From contig CM043963.1 of the NCBI GenBank assembly GCA_014529385.2, forward strand, positions 150,441,717-150,505,716: a DNA stretch of 64,000 nt, given 5' to 3'. Source of the stretch: Adiantum capillus-veneris. Lineage: Eukaryota; Streptophyta; Polypodiopsida; Polypodiales; Pteridaceae. The position numbers and the translations under genes were made by a program. Of the stretch, positions 44,498 to 54,840 are shown piece after piece. Below the pieces are notes generated by a model that was given only the letters and a program-made list of their open reading frames with translations, ran no database searches and had not been told where the DNA came from. Position 1 is the first letter of the stretch; every line of letters starts with the position of its first letter.

Positions 44498-45276
44498 ATA
44501 CTGGCAACACGGAGAGAGGCTCGTTCTGCTGCAGCACCTCATTGGCAGGAGGAGGGTCTCACAACTGAGTTCTTGTCAGCCTTTTGGGTGAAATTGTGGG
44601 TCGCTAGACAGCCGCGGCGAGTCTCTTTGTTCCAGTGGCTAGTTGCACATAGAGCTACAGCAATGGGGAGCGGAGCTGGCTAGTACATAGTGGCCTTCCG
44701 GCAGCATGCGCAACTTGTGACCATCCTTTGGAGAGTCAGTGTCACTGTCTGTGGGACTGCCCTATGGCAGGGCAGGTTTGGCTTCGGGTCCTTCGGCTGA
44801 TGCCAGTTCTTTCCACCGCACAACAGTACACTTGGGGGCAGCTGCTTGATCCACTCTCACGGGCCCTGCACTACAGTTTGAGCTATCCTCCACTAGCAAG
44901 ATGATAGTGATACAAGGGGGTCAACCTACACTCCAGCCTGCTACAGAGCTTACTCCACAGGAGTGGTGCAATGAGAGAGGTGTGTTCGGAGCTCGTCTGT
45001 GGCCTAACACTCTGGTTCATTTGGCGGATCTGCTGCTTCCGCATCTTCGAGGCTCACCTTGTGCCACGAACGGAGACTGTTCGAGATTTTTGGTTGGAGT
45101 TGATCCTTACTTTCAGGAGGCAGTTCGAGACTTCAAGGCCTCCGACCGCATGCGGGAGCGCAGAGAGGCATTCCTTCAACTCTGGCGCCCTGGGCCTTTC
45201 TTCACCATGGTCCGGGGTGAGCTCAGATGGCACTACTGTCCACCTGTGTGGCTTTTCCCTCCTCCCATCTCTTGAT
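44498..45276 (+). pseudogene. LINE-P A ORF2 C-terminal domain
   Basis: Matches copy B 55826-56605. In mixed frames it shows the RVSLFQWLVAHRAT block and the ATCDHPLESQCHCLWDCP-like cysteine-histidine region of the zf-RVT type. It ends with the DRMRERREAFLQLWRPGPF and WHYCPPVWLFPPPIS terminus followed by TGA. Then come about 120 bases of 3' untranslated sequence and a poly(A) run at 45410-45420. Confidence 0.83.
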
Positions 45277-45420
45277 TTAGCCCTCATTGTACATATGCTG
45301 TTTTTTTCGTTGGGAGAGTCTCCCCTTATGGTTGTTGTAGCACTCTCTAGTAGTGGTGGTTGTAGCCCTATGGGCAGTTTTATTAACTAATAGAAGGATC
45401 TTTTTCTCGAAAAAAAATAA

Positions 45421-45747
45421 AAATTTGTGCAAAGCTTATGGAAAAATCAACGGCTTGAAAGCCCTTATCTTTTTTGACCCAGGAGCTACCGAGAATTTCA
45501 TTCATCCCGACTTCCTCAAGCAGATGGACTTTACAAGGTGGAGAACTTGAAGCCGAGCTAGCCAATGGGAAAACTACCTCTCCCAATAACCATCCAAGGA
45601 TACCATGGAAAGGTAAATTTTCACATCATGCAGTTGAGCAATTTGTGACGCTCTCTTGGGCATGCCTTGGCATGCCACGAATGTGTTAAAGAGTTCAGGC
45701 ATCTCTCCTGATTCGTCCAGTCGGTCCCAGTTCCTCCCAGGGATAGG
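45421..45747 (+). pseudogene. Protease part of element Y
   Basis: Continuation of the Y polyprotein after LINE-P copy A. The first codons repeat the linker (NLCKAYGKINGLKA), then LIFFDPGATENFIHPDFLKQM gives the active-site strand with D-P-G. After a frameshift LPITIQGYHGKVNFH follows. The rest is broken by stops. The RT and downstream parts of Y are absent. An inverted Y LTR scrap follows instead of a forward 3' LTR, so the right half of Y was rearranged. Confidence 0.82.
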
Positions 45748-45815
45748 TGTTAGGGAGTGAGGGTTGTTTTGTGGTTGTGCCCAGGCAGTGTGAGGTAGGT
45801 TTCTCATGTCGGGTT
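45748..45815 (-). repeat. LTR Y fragment, inverted
   Basis: gttagggagtgagggttg and the following gtgcccaggcagtgtgagg match 18315-18370 and, reversed, 23640-23690. It is too short to show ends. Confidence 0.72.
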
Positions 45816-45823
45816 GTGTCTAG

Positions 45824-46305
45824 TGACAGAAACTAATGACGTGGCATGTCCATAGGTTGTCCCAACTTATAGGGCACCTGCCGACAATGCCCTAGGGACC
45901 TAGGGACACTCGAATCAATAAAAAGAAAAGCGTTGAAAGCGTTGACTGGCTGTACGGACGTCCGTGATTTGCGCTGGCTGTGCTGACGTGGCAAGCAGTA
46001 CGGATTTCCACGTTTTGTGCTGCCAACTGCTGACGTGGCAGGTTGTACGGAATTCCATAATTTGCATTGACAGCTTTTTGGGCTAGTAGCTTTTGAGTTT
46101 GAAGCTTTTGGACTAACTGCTTTTGGGGCTTTGCTTTTGGCATCTGAAAATTTATAAGAGGCCCTGGGCCTCACTCTGCAGAGCATCTGGACATAGAGTC
46201 TAAGAGCAGAGGTCCCTCGAGAGTTGTACTTTGCAATGATTAATGATAAAGAAATACCGAAAGGGGGGCCAATACCTTTGTGCATGAACCTACGCCGGGC
46301 CGTGT

Positions 46306-46354
<49 letters not shown>

Positions 46355-46492
46355 TTATTTATTATATATTATATTATATATATATATTTTATTTTATTTT
46401 TTTTTTTTTTTTATATTAAAGCTCAGTGATTTTGAAGCTTCTATTTGTATGTTGCTATTGATTTCTCGCTTGGAGTGTCCAAGCCTGTTACA
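45824..46492 (+). repeat. Solo LTR Z2
   Basis: Plus-oriented LTR of the C/Z group. It has TGACGTGGC motifs at 45837, about 45983 and about 46032, the shared block near 46238-46280, a (CT)n at 46309-46342 followed by TA- and T-rich DNA, and the end tcgcttggagtgtccaagcctgttaca. No internal sequence or PBS follows. Confidence 0.75.
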
Positions 46493-46849
46493 TCTCGCCA
46501 TGTTTAGCTCGGGTTTTGGCTTGGTTCCATGGTCCTTAGTACTCCTGCAGGCTTGTCATATTTTTTCCCTAAGCACTATGGTCATCTGCTGCCCTCTCCA
46601 ATTATTCTCCCTTTTTTCCCAAGGTCTTGGAGGTAAAGGGCTGGGTCGGGCAGGCTGATGTATGGCCTATATAGCCAAGGGGAGGGTCACCTCTTATAGC
46701 ATAGCAGTATAGCCCAGAGGGGGGCGCCGTCCCTTGGGTGCCCCAAGGGGACTTGGTGCAGAGGCAGAGCAGCCTGCATTTTGCTGCAGATCAGCGAGTG
46801 TTTTTGGCATGGATCAGCCCAGCGTTTTTGCTCAGCAGTTCAGCCCCAA
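46493..46849. other. Unassigned spacer
   Basis: About 350 bases between LTRs Z2 and W2. It has no coding similarity. Two agcg/cgttttt motifs near 46810-46835 resemble LTR W. Confidence 0.5.
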
Positions 46850-48155
46850 TGTAAGGTGCAGCAGAATGAATGTTGTATTTTCTCAAGATTAGTGATCTTT
46901 ATTGCTCAAGGTTCCTTTTAGTTCTTAGGGAAAGAGAGAGCTTTCCGTCTTGTATAGAGTGCTATGATCACGAACAAAGTGACTGGATACTGTGCGTGCA
47001 AGTGAATGAGACTGAGAGAAGGAGAGAGAAGAGATACGACACTGAGAGGTTGTAAAACCCTCCTCCGAAGGCCCCACTCTCGTCCGCGAGAGTGGTCTAC
47101 TTTGATTGCACAAAGGTGAACAATGCGAATGCAATGGACTGATGCAATGCGACTATGCCGATGGTGACGACGGTCATGACGACGACGACTCAATGGCTGA
47201 AATCTGTAGGCTTCTAATCGCTGAATTCGGGGGCTGTTTCGGTGGTGAAAATGATTGTTTTGGCTGCGTTTTCTTGGGCTAAAGATAGGCGAGCTGTTGC
47301 AACCAATCTAGGGCTGATCTGCTGTGCTTCATCTGCTGATAATCCTGCGTTTTCCGATGCTGAATTGCTGATCCAAAAACGCTGGAATGGCAGAGGTGCT
47401 ACTGCGTTTTATGGCTGAAAACGCTGGTTCAAAAACGCTAAGGCTATGGGTACTGCTGCTACAAACGGGATGAATCTACAACCACTAGATGACTTGGGGA
47501 GTGAGGGCAATCAAGCAAAGGCTGAAATCGCCATGGGATCTGGTATGGCTGAGGAAAGGAAAAAACGCTACCAGGCTGAATTGTGGGAAAACGCTGATGC
47601 TGATGTGGTTCTGTCGCAGGAAAAACACCGAGGACGGGGTTGATCTGCAAGGGACTAACGCCAGAAGGAGGAAGACTTCAGGCGATGCTGATGCTCTGTG
47701 AAAACGCCAAGGAAGTGGGAGGTATGGCGATAGCGGGTCATGAGCGGGGGGTACTGCTCAGAAGTTGCCTGTTGAGCGGGAAGCTCGTGCTGCCTCTTCT
47801 GCCAGAAAGTGCTAACTTAGGTTTGCTTATATATTAACTTAGCAAAATTGCCCTACCTACTTTTGTTGGAAAGTCACTTAAAAATAATAAGTGAAAATCC
47901 CAATAAATAGGAAAATAGGCTAAATGCACTGGAAAATTCCCCTACTGATGCAAATGGATTCGGATGGGAATTCCGATGATCATGCTGTGTGCAACCGGAG
48001 GATATGCATCTATGCTAAGTGACTGGGCATGCACGGTCTACGAATAGACTCACAAAAGTGCCAGATCATTGCTAATCTAAACTTGACTGAACTGACTGAA
48101 CCCTGCTGTGGTGTAGCTTGTCCACGGACACTAGGTTGGGATGTGTCACGTGACA
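46850..48155 (-). repeat. 3' LTR of W2, complete
   Basis: 1306 bp. Plus-strand start TGTAAGGTGCAGC, and minus-strand start TGTCACGTGACAC. It matches partial LTRs at 40090-40829, 43926-44497 and 62921-63945. It holds many aaaacgct motifs. Confidence 0.88.
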
Positions 48156-48172
48156 TCCCCTCCTTTTCAAAG
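48156..48172 (-). other. Polypurine tract of W2
   Basis: The minus strand reads CTTTGAAAAGGAGGGGA directly before TGTCACG. Confidence 0.85.
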
Positions 48173-49588
48173 TGAGATACTGGTACCGAACTGTATGGCG
48201 TCAAGGGAGATCGCCAACAGCATCCGGAATCCTGGAAGGGACTCTTCGCCGAGCCACTCTGATGTGTGGGTCGCGCGGTACTTGAACTTCATAAAGGTTT
48301 GCAACGCTTGCTTCTTTGGGCCACGTCGAAAGCGACTCAAAGTCTTCTGTGGCTCCTTTGATGCTTCCACTTTGTCTAGAGTCCTGCTTCTTTCATCTTC
48401 AAGAATCTCCATGGCTAAAAATTCCTGAAACCATCTCCAACACAAAACCATGAACATACCCATTCCATGTAAAGTGAAGGAAAAAAATCTCGTCTTCTCT
48501 AAAGACTGTATGCAATGTAGATGAACATAGAGACGGAGTGACAACCCGTTCATCAAACACATGCAAACAATGCGCTCGAATCTTTTCTGTTTGATCTAAA
48601 TCAATCAACTATGGCAAATCACAATGGAAATGCCCATGCTTGGTGCTCATACTATCATGTGCTCGTTCGGAAACTGTGTCATGCCAAGGAAGAGACATGG
48701 AATGTTACTTCCTGACATACAAACATTTCAACTTTTCATGAACAATCCGCATACATTCGTGCTCATCCATGAGAGAAACGTGCTCAACATACAATATGTC
48801 ATGCCTAGGAAAAGGATCACATAACGATGCTGACTAAAATACTGGAAACCTTCACGAATGAAACACTCGAACAATGCGTGTGTATCAATCATGCGAACAC
48901 ATAATACTTCCTGTGATGGTTCTTTGGACCAAGGCTCGAGAGCCAAGATCGCTTCTGCGGGATCTATCGAATCGTCTTGTGGGGGATCTGTGGACCTCGA
49001 CTCCAGAGCCAATATCGATTCTTGGTGATTGATCGATTCTACAACGAGGTTAGCTTCGCTAGAAAAAGCATCAACTAACACATCATCCTTGTGAACAATC
49101 ACATCATCTTCATGCAATTCATCATGCTTGTCTTTTTCATCCAAAGCATCATACAAATCATTATCCTTCAAATCATCATGCTTCTCATAATCATGCAAGT
49201 TCTGTGTATCATGCTGTGGAGAAAAAGAGATTGAAAGAATCTCCTTATCCCGAATCCTTTCAATCTTGTCCTGCATATTAGCAATGAGAGATAGAGAAGG
49301 AACAGTGTCCACTCCATGAAAGATAGTAGGAGAATCACTTTTGGCATTGAGAGTTATAGTGTTAGCCGCAAATTTTATGACAGCATCAGTCTCACGAAAC
49401 CACTTAATGCCTAAAATCATATCACATCCTGAGAGCGGAGAAACAACAAATCTTCTAGTGAAGGCAGTCTGTTGAAGTGCAAACAGCACATCAAGGCACT
49501 CCTCCGTGATGAGAGCGTCCATACCGAGATGAAAGCCAGAGACTTCGATAGGAGATCTCGGACTAACTTCGAGGCGGGCTTAGCAAAA
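48173..49588 (-). pseudogene. W2 protease and unknown module
   Basis: The 264-codon open part (48728-49522) begins in the protease with MDALITEECLDVLFALQQ, SGCDMILGIKWFRE and FAANTITLNAKSDSP. It then has the acidic HDD/KHDEL tract, ALESRSTDPPQDD, and VRMIDTHALFECFIREGF-YFSQH, which opens the unknown module. After a frame change (48399-48727) TPSLCSSTLH and LHFTWNGYVHGF follow, as in W1. The part toward the polypurine tract is broken. The N-terminal half of the protease and all of gag are missing. Confidence 0.8.
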
Positions 49589-49597
49589 CTTCGGGAG

Positions 49598-49601
<4 letters not shown>

Positions 49602-49658
<57 letters not shown>
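49602..49658. repeat. (TC)28 microsatellite
   Basis: Perfect run at the broken 5' end of W2. No LINE-M is inserted here. Confidence 0.98.
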
Positions 49659-49661
<3 letters not shown>

Positions 49662-49975
49662 CTCAGATGTCCAATCTCTTTCTACTTGAGTGATCTCTCT
49701 TCTCGACAAGTGTGCCTTGTTCATGTGTTTGGCATTGCAGGTGTTCTAGATCGGAGTCAAGGTACCCACCGGATCACAAGTCAGTTCTTGTCCTCATTGC
49801 ATCTTCCACTACCACCTTTGACAAAATGATGCGACACTCCATATGCAAACCGTACAATCACTCACTGATTCGGACGGACAAGCCAATCGTCCTTAAAGAT
49901 TCACTATCCGAACAAAACCCCGAATAAATTTTCTAATTGCTTTGTATTTAGATACTTTTTGAACTTTGTTTCAGA
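49659..49975. other. Target region of LINE-P B, unassigned
   Basis: Sequence between the CT run and LINE-P B. It continues after LINE-P B at 56766. It is AT-rich near the insertion. No protein is recognised. Confidence 0.5.
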
Positions 49976-49992
49976 AAGTATTGTTTAAAATT
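49976..49992 (+). repeat. Target-site duplication of LINE-P B, left
   Basis: aagtattgtttaaaatt. The right copy is 56751-56765 (gtattgtttaaaatt), merging with the poly(A) run. The shared 15 bp are identical. Confidence 0.93.
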
Positions 49993-50259
49993 ACCCCAAT
50001 CAACGCGCTTGCTCGCTGCTGCTGTACACTCACGCTGCCCCCCCCCCCCCCCGACCTCGCGTGCTGCCCGCTGCCCTCCCTCAGCCCCTGCTGCCCCCCC
50101 CCCACACACGCTGCCCTGTTCTAGCCAGTCCGCCAGCCCTCAGCCCGTGCTGCCGCCGCACGCCCTCAGCCTCAACCCCTGCTGCCGCCGCATGCCCTCA
50201 GCCCTCAGCCCCAATCCGCTTTATCCCCCCCCCCCGACTCAGCCCGTTCACCCATCAGT
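49993..50259 (+). other. LINE-P B 5' leader
   Basis: C-rich leader with poly(C) runs at 50040-50052, 50094-50101 and about 50227. Imperfect repeats of ccctcagcccytgctgccgccg occur. It is expected to hold the internal promoter, but no motif can be assigned. Confidence 0.6.
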
Positions 50260-52284
50260 TTGGACCCTCCGCCTCGGTTGCTCCCTGCAGATTCGGCACT
50301 TTCGGCATCTGTTCCAACTCCTTGGAGCAGTGTTGGCGCGCCCTTTTGCAACACCCTCCCGTCGTCCTCTTCTTACGCCACAGCAGTGGACACAGATGGA
50401 GGCTCCAGCTTCGCCACAGAGGAAGCCCCCTCGCCCGACCCCGCTCAACCCACCATTCGACTTGCTCTCTCGCCTACAGAGCAAGTGAGCCTTGCCGCCG
50501 AGGTAGAGCGATTGCAGGCGACCTCGTTCATCTACAAGATTCTCGGCACCCGACCTAGCAGAGGAGAGCTGCGAGACCTTCTGCAGGCCCGCCTTCTCGC
50601 AGAGGTGGGAAAGATTTTGGATGTCCACATTCTCGGACGGGGTTACTACCAGATCGAGTTTGAGTCCTCCGAGATGGCGTCCAAGGTCATAGCTATGAGT
50701 CCACTGGCCATCCGAGCCTCACGTGCCCACTTTAGACAGTGGCGACATGGTTTTGACCCAGCTTCGGATGTTCTAGTAGAGGAGGCAGACATCCCCATCT
50801 GAGTCTTCTTTCTGGGTTTACGGAGGGAGTACCTACCACTTCTTTCCAGGATCGGTTCCGCCATTGGGACCGTCTGGAGACACCTCGTACGGCAACATCA
50901 GTAGCTGCCAAGGCGGTTGGCATTCCCTCAGTTCGAGTTTTGGTCAGAGATACCCACACGCTCTCGAAGGTTATCCTTCTACCTCGGGTGAGTAGGGGTT
51001 GGTTTCGACAGAGTGTGGAGTACTCGGGCCTCCCGAACCAATGCTTCATTTGCAGCCAGATGGGCCATCTAGCGAAGGCCTATCCACAGAGGAGGCCGCG
51101 ACTTGCACCACAACCTCAACCCCAGCCTACCAGGGCTGGCCCGCAGCCACAGCCAGCGGCATAGCGTACAGATGCAGAGCCACCCTCCGAGCCTGGGCTC
51201 CAGCAGAGGAGGGGTGGCAGCAGGCCTGTGGCCGCCGACGCAAGGGGCCACAGCGTCAGCCTGGCACTCAGAGTGGCCCTCAGGTGCCTACTCACCAGCA
51301 GTGGGTTCCCACGGGGAACCGTTTTGGTCCTCTTGAGCAGGAGGAGATCCCTACGCCAGCCTCCACCTCCGCTTCTCCCTCGACAGCCGCTCCCCCCCCC
51401 CACAGTTCCCTCCCTCTGCCTCATCCTCCCCACCTTCTGCTCCCATCGCCTCTCCACCCCGCCCCTCTACCTCTGTCGCCCCATCCAGCCCCTCTTCTCC
51501 GCCACTCTCCCCAGCTCCCTCTCCTCCTCCTGCTCCAGTTCCTCAGTCGACTCAGGCGACTGGTTCCTCTCCGGCGGCTAGGAGATCTCTTGGCAGTGCC
51601 TTTGCCACAAGTCGCCTAGCGCGAGAGGGTCAGCCCTTCTTGCGGCCCCCTCTGCAGATTCAGACATCCTCCCTTGCAGCCATCCCTCATGGGCTGACGA
51701 GCATTGACATCAGACGCCGCTGGGACTTCTATGACTATGGGTTCACTCATTTTCTCGACAACTCCGCAGCAGACCATGAGGCAGCCTGTTTCAGGGTCCA
51801 TGTTTTGTTCCTCGCCGCTAGGCGGACAGAGGCCCTGGACTCAGCAGTTGGTTTCTCCTTCCCCCTCTGTGGTAGGACCGAAACAGAGTGGTCCCTTGAC
51901 TCAGTGGTGGGATGGTTGCATACACAGGTCTTAGAGTTCTCTCACCACATGGGAGAACTTGGAGTTACAGATATGCTGCAGACTCTGTGGCCATTGGCCA
52001 AGTTTGCGGTGACACCCCCAGACTCAGCAAGATGTAGGCACATTGTGGTGTACTTCTTTGCTGATACGCAGTGTTTGCCTTGCTATGTATACATTCATGA
52101 GGACTCCTGGACAGAGGAGGTTGCGTTACGTACGGCTCGCTCTGCCTGGGCTTGGGCTAGGCACTCACTGCAGTCACGCCTATCTAGAGGACGCTCGGAT
52201 GCGGATTACTCCCCATCCAAGCCTGCCTCGAAGATAGCCCGTCTTGCTGCTGCGGCAGCATCTGTTCTCTGTCGCTCCCCATGA
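50260..52284 (+). pseudogene. LINE-P B ORF1
   Basis: ORF1 in several frames. Block 1 (50434-50802): TIRLALSPTEQVSLAAEVE through RGYYQIEFESSEMASKVI and FRQWRHGFDPASD, a DUF4283-type domain. Block 2 (about 51030-51090): knuckle NQCFICSQMGHLAKAYP with tyrosine for the last cysteine. Block 3 (51340-51580): proline/serine-rich linker. Block 4 (51640-52284): RRRWDFYDYGFTHFLD, EAACFRVHVLFLAARR and VYIHEDSWTEEVAL, a conserved block I do not recognise. The frame ends in RSP and TGA (52282-52284), which overlaps the ORF2 ATG by two bases. The product would bind RNA. Frameshifts occur between blocks 1 and 2 and before block 4. Confidence 0.85.
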
Positions 52285-53420
52285 GGATCGTCTCATGGAA
52301 CGTGTAGGGACTAGGTGGGCCCCAGTTTCAGCGACAACGAGGCCGATTGCATCAGGAGCTTCAGCGTTGCCTTGTGGGAGGAGAGATAGATCTCCTTATG
52401 CTTCAGGAGCACCATCTGTGTGAGAGCCGCATTCGGCATTGTGGTCAAATTTTGCGTGGACGGTATGATACCTTTTGGTCAGCTACTTTTGGACCTGGAG
52501 GCATCCAGGGAGGGGTATGTATGACTATTGCGGACTCATTGTAGCAGGCCATTGTAGGCAGAGGGATTATTGTGCCAGGCAGGGCTCAGTGGATTACTAT
52601 GCAGGTTCAGGGTGGCCTTGTGGGATTCCTGAACATCTATGCGCCCAATGTGGCGAGTGCTTGTGCAGAGTTTTGGTCACAGATTGTTGAGTCTTTGCCG
52701 CAGGCCGTTCATTGGTGTATAGGAGGGGACTTCAACATGTTGGAGGACCCTTCTGACAGGATTGGTGGCAGCCATGCTATTGTGCATGGGGTCGAGTTGG
52801 TAGCTTGGGAGAGGTTTTGTATGACTTTGAGGGTCTCAGATACATGGCAGCACTCACGTTTTGTGAGGCCCCCAGACAGTCTTGCCTTCTCTAGATCGAA
52901 CCGCAGAGTGGGAGGAGTGAATCTATCGCGGATAGATCGCTTCTACACTAGTGACCACTTCAGTGACTTGGGGAGTTCAGAGGGCATCCTGGCAGGGACT
53001 TCCTTCTCGGACCATGCACCAGTGATCCTCACAGTGGTAGACAGGTAGAGGAGTGGGAGCACGATGCTCCGCATCCCAAAGAGGGTCTTGTTGGACTCAG
53101 CACTCAGAGAGAGGGTAGAGGCTCTCTGGACAGAGGGTATGGACAGACAAGATTCACCTGCAGACAGAGTGGCCTCAGGCCTAGCTCAGCTTAGCCACTT
53201 TTTTCTTCAGGAGTCTCTGGCTCACCGGGCTGCAGCGAGAGAGGCAGAGCAGCATCTCAGACGGGGCATTGCTTCACTGCAGAGGATGCAGGAGCAGCAT
53301 CCAGACAGTCCATGGTTGGAGGAGCAGTTACAGCAGGCTCGAGCACAGAGGAGAGGCGTCATGAGTTTGCCTTCCACCAATAGGCATCTCAGTGGACTCA
53401 GGTGGGTGACAGAGTGACTA
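52281..53420 (+). pseudogene. LINE-P B ORF2 endonuclease
   Basis: Starts MRIVSWNV at 52281. In one frame it keeps the endonuclease blocks: LLMLQEHHL (metal-binding glutamate), GFLNIYAPN, WCIGGDFNMLEDPSD, SRIDRFYTS and GTSFSDHAPVIL (catalytic histidine). TAG stops interrupt it at about 52305, 52542 and 53046. At 52305 and 53046 copy A has CAG. The C-terminal helices (53064-53417) form the linker toward RT. A frameshift follows at about 53400. This enzyme would nick target DNA; the A-rich end of the duplication fits L1-type cleavage. Confidence 0.9.
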
Positions 53421-53689
53421 GTGCTTTGGGACAGTGCGGCCTCCGCATTCGCATGCCAAGGTCAGTCAGTTGAGGAGGCCCGATGGGTCAGTTGCTTGTG
53501 AGCTCGAGGATATGCGTGCAGTCGCTACTAACTTTTACCGTGAGTTACTGTCGGCTGAGCCTCAGTCAGAGCGGCAGGATGCATGCAGGGAGCAAGTTTG
53601 GGCACAGGTGCCATGTCTTGTGACAGAGGAGATGCACCAGAGGCTCGAGATGCCACTTCAGCTTGAGGAGACACAGCTCTGAGGGCCCT

Positions 53690-54840
53690 CCCTCGTGGTA
53701 GCTGTCCAGGTGAGGATGGGTTGACTCCCAGCTTTTTCTTGGAGTACTGGGACTTGCTTGGCCCAGATCTTTGTAGTGCTTTATTTTGCACACAGGAGTG
53801 ATGCCTGACAGCATGAGCGAGGGCCTGATCTTCCTCATTCCCAAGGAGGGTGGCTCCTTGGATGAGATTCGACAGTGGCGCCCCATCACCATCCTCAACT
53901 CAGCCTACAAAATTCTTGCCAAGGCTCTGAGTTTGAGGATTCAGCCACTTTTAGAGAGCCTTATACATGGGACTCAGACAGGTTTTGTCAAGGAACGCAG
54001 TATCCTTGACAACATCTTTACTTTTTGGGAGGCTTCTACCCTGGCACGGCTCCGTGGTGAGGACCTTGTGATTCTTCTTCTCGATTTTGAGAAGGCCTAC
54101 GACCGAGTTGACTGGGACTTTCTAGAGGGCACTCTTCGCAAGATGGGCTTCTCAGATGCTTGGATCAGAGGGGTGTCAGCTTTGTACAGGCAGGCTCACA
54201 GTCAGGTGCTTTTGGCAGGGGGGAGAAGTGAGCGCTTCATGCTCACACGCTTGGTCAAACAGGGCTGTCCTCTTGCCCCCTTTCTCTTTCTATTCTGTGC
54301 GGAGGCGATGAGCAGATTTTTGGTGTCACGGCAGGTTGGTCTTCGGGGCTTAGCACTCCCTATTCGGGGAGAGGAGCTACTGGACGCTGAATTTGCCGAT
54401 GACTCAGCCTTGTACTTAGATGGCCAGGAGGCCAATCTTCACAGATGTGAGCAAGCTCTGGAGACCTTCTGTTGTGCATCGGGCGCACTGATCAACTGGA
54501 GAAAGACAGTGGCTTTCTCGGTTGGTAGTGCTCCTATGCCAGATTGGATGCCAGGAGAGGGTTTCAGGTGGATTCCCCCAAGGACTGCAGTTCGATACTT
54601 GGGTTGTCAGGTTGGTTTGGACTTGTCTCCCGAGCAACAGATTGCTCCTCTTCTCCTGTCCATCAGGAGAAAGCTGTTACATTGGATCTCAACACGTCTG
54701 TCGCTGGCTGGTAGAGTAGTAGTTGCCAACCAGGTGCTGTTGGCGACTATGTTGTACACCACCTCCTGCTAGATCTTCTCGAGTTCTTGTATCAGCCAGG
54801 TAGAGAAGCTGATCAGGAACTTCCTCTGGTCAGGACGTGA
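53690..54840 (+). pseudogene. LINE-P B reverse transcriptase
   Basis: RT domain, open from 53786 to a TAG at 54770. Landmarks in order: SEGLIFLIPKEGGSLDEIRQ, WRPITILNSAYKILAKAL, GFVKERSILDNIFTFWEA, LLLDFEKAYDRVDW (first catalytic aspartate), RLVKQGCPLAPFLFLF, EFADDSALYLDGQ (FADD at 54392-54403), ALINWRKTVAFSVG and VRYLGCQVG. This is a complete L1-type polymerase. Sequence upstream of 53786 is in another frame. The stop at 54770 is in the thumb. An otherwise undamaged polymerase core of this length suggests a fairly recent insertion. Confidence 0.92.

Larger units (their letters stand above)
24885..45420 (+). mobile_element. LINE-P copy A with four nested insertions
   Basis: A poly(A) LINE inserted into element Y. 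Its own pieces are 24885-25739, 28185-29815, 33189-33443, 37587-40080 and 44498-45420, about 6.1 kb in total. It is flanked by an imperfect 16-17 bp duplication (aaattgtgcagagctt at about 24869-24884; aaatttgtgcaaagctt at 45421-45437) that encodes the same NKLC(R/K)A stretch of Y. Copy B is the uninterrupted reference. X2, hAT-1, hAT-2 and W1 sit inside. Copy A is broken by many stops. Confidence 0.88.
46850..49588 (-). mobile_element. RT-less LTR element W2, 5' truncated
   Basis: Minus-strand relative of W1. It has a full-length 3' LTR (46850-48155), a polypurine tract (48156-48172), the unknown module and the protease. It is cut at 49588, inside the protease, where a CT-rich junction begins. 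It confirms that the protease connects directly to the 3' LTR through the unknown module, with no RT or integrase. Confidence 0.85.
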
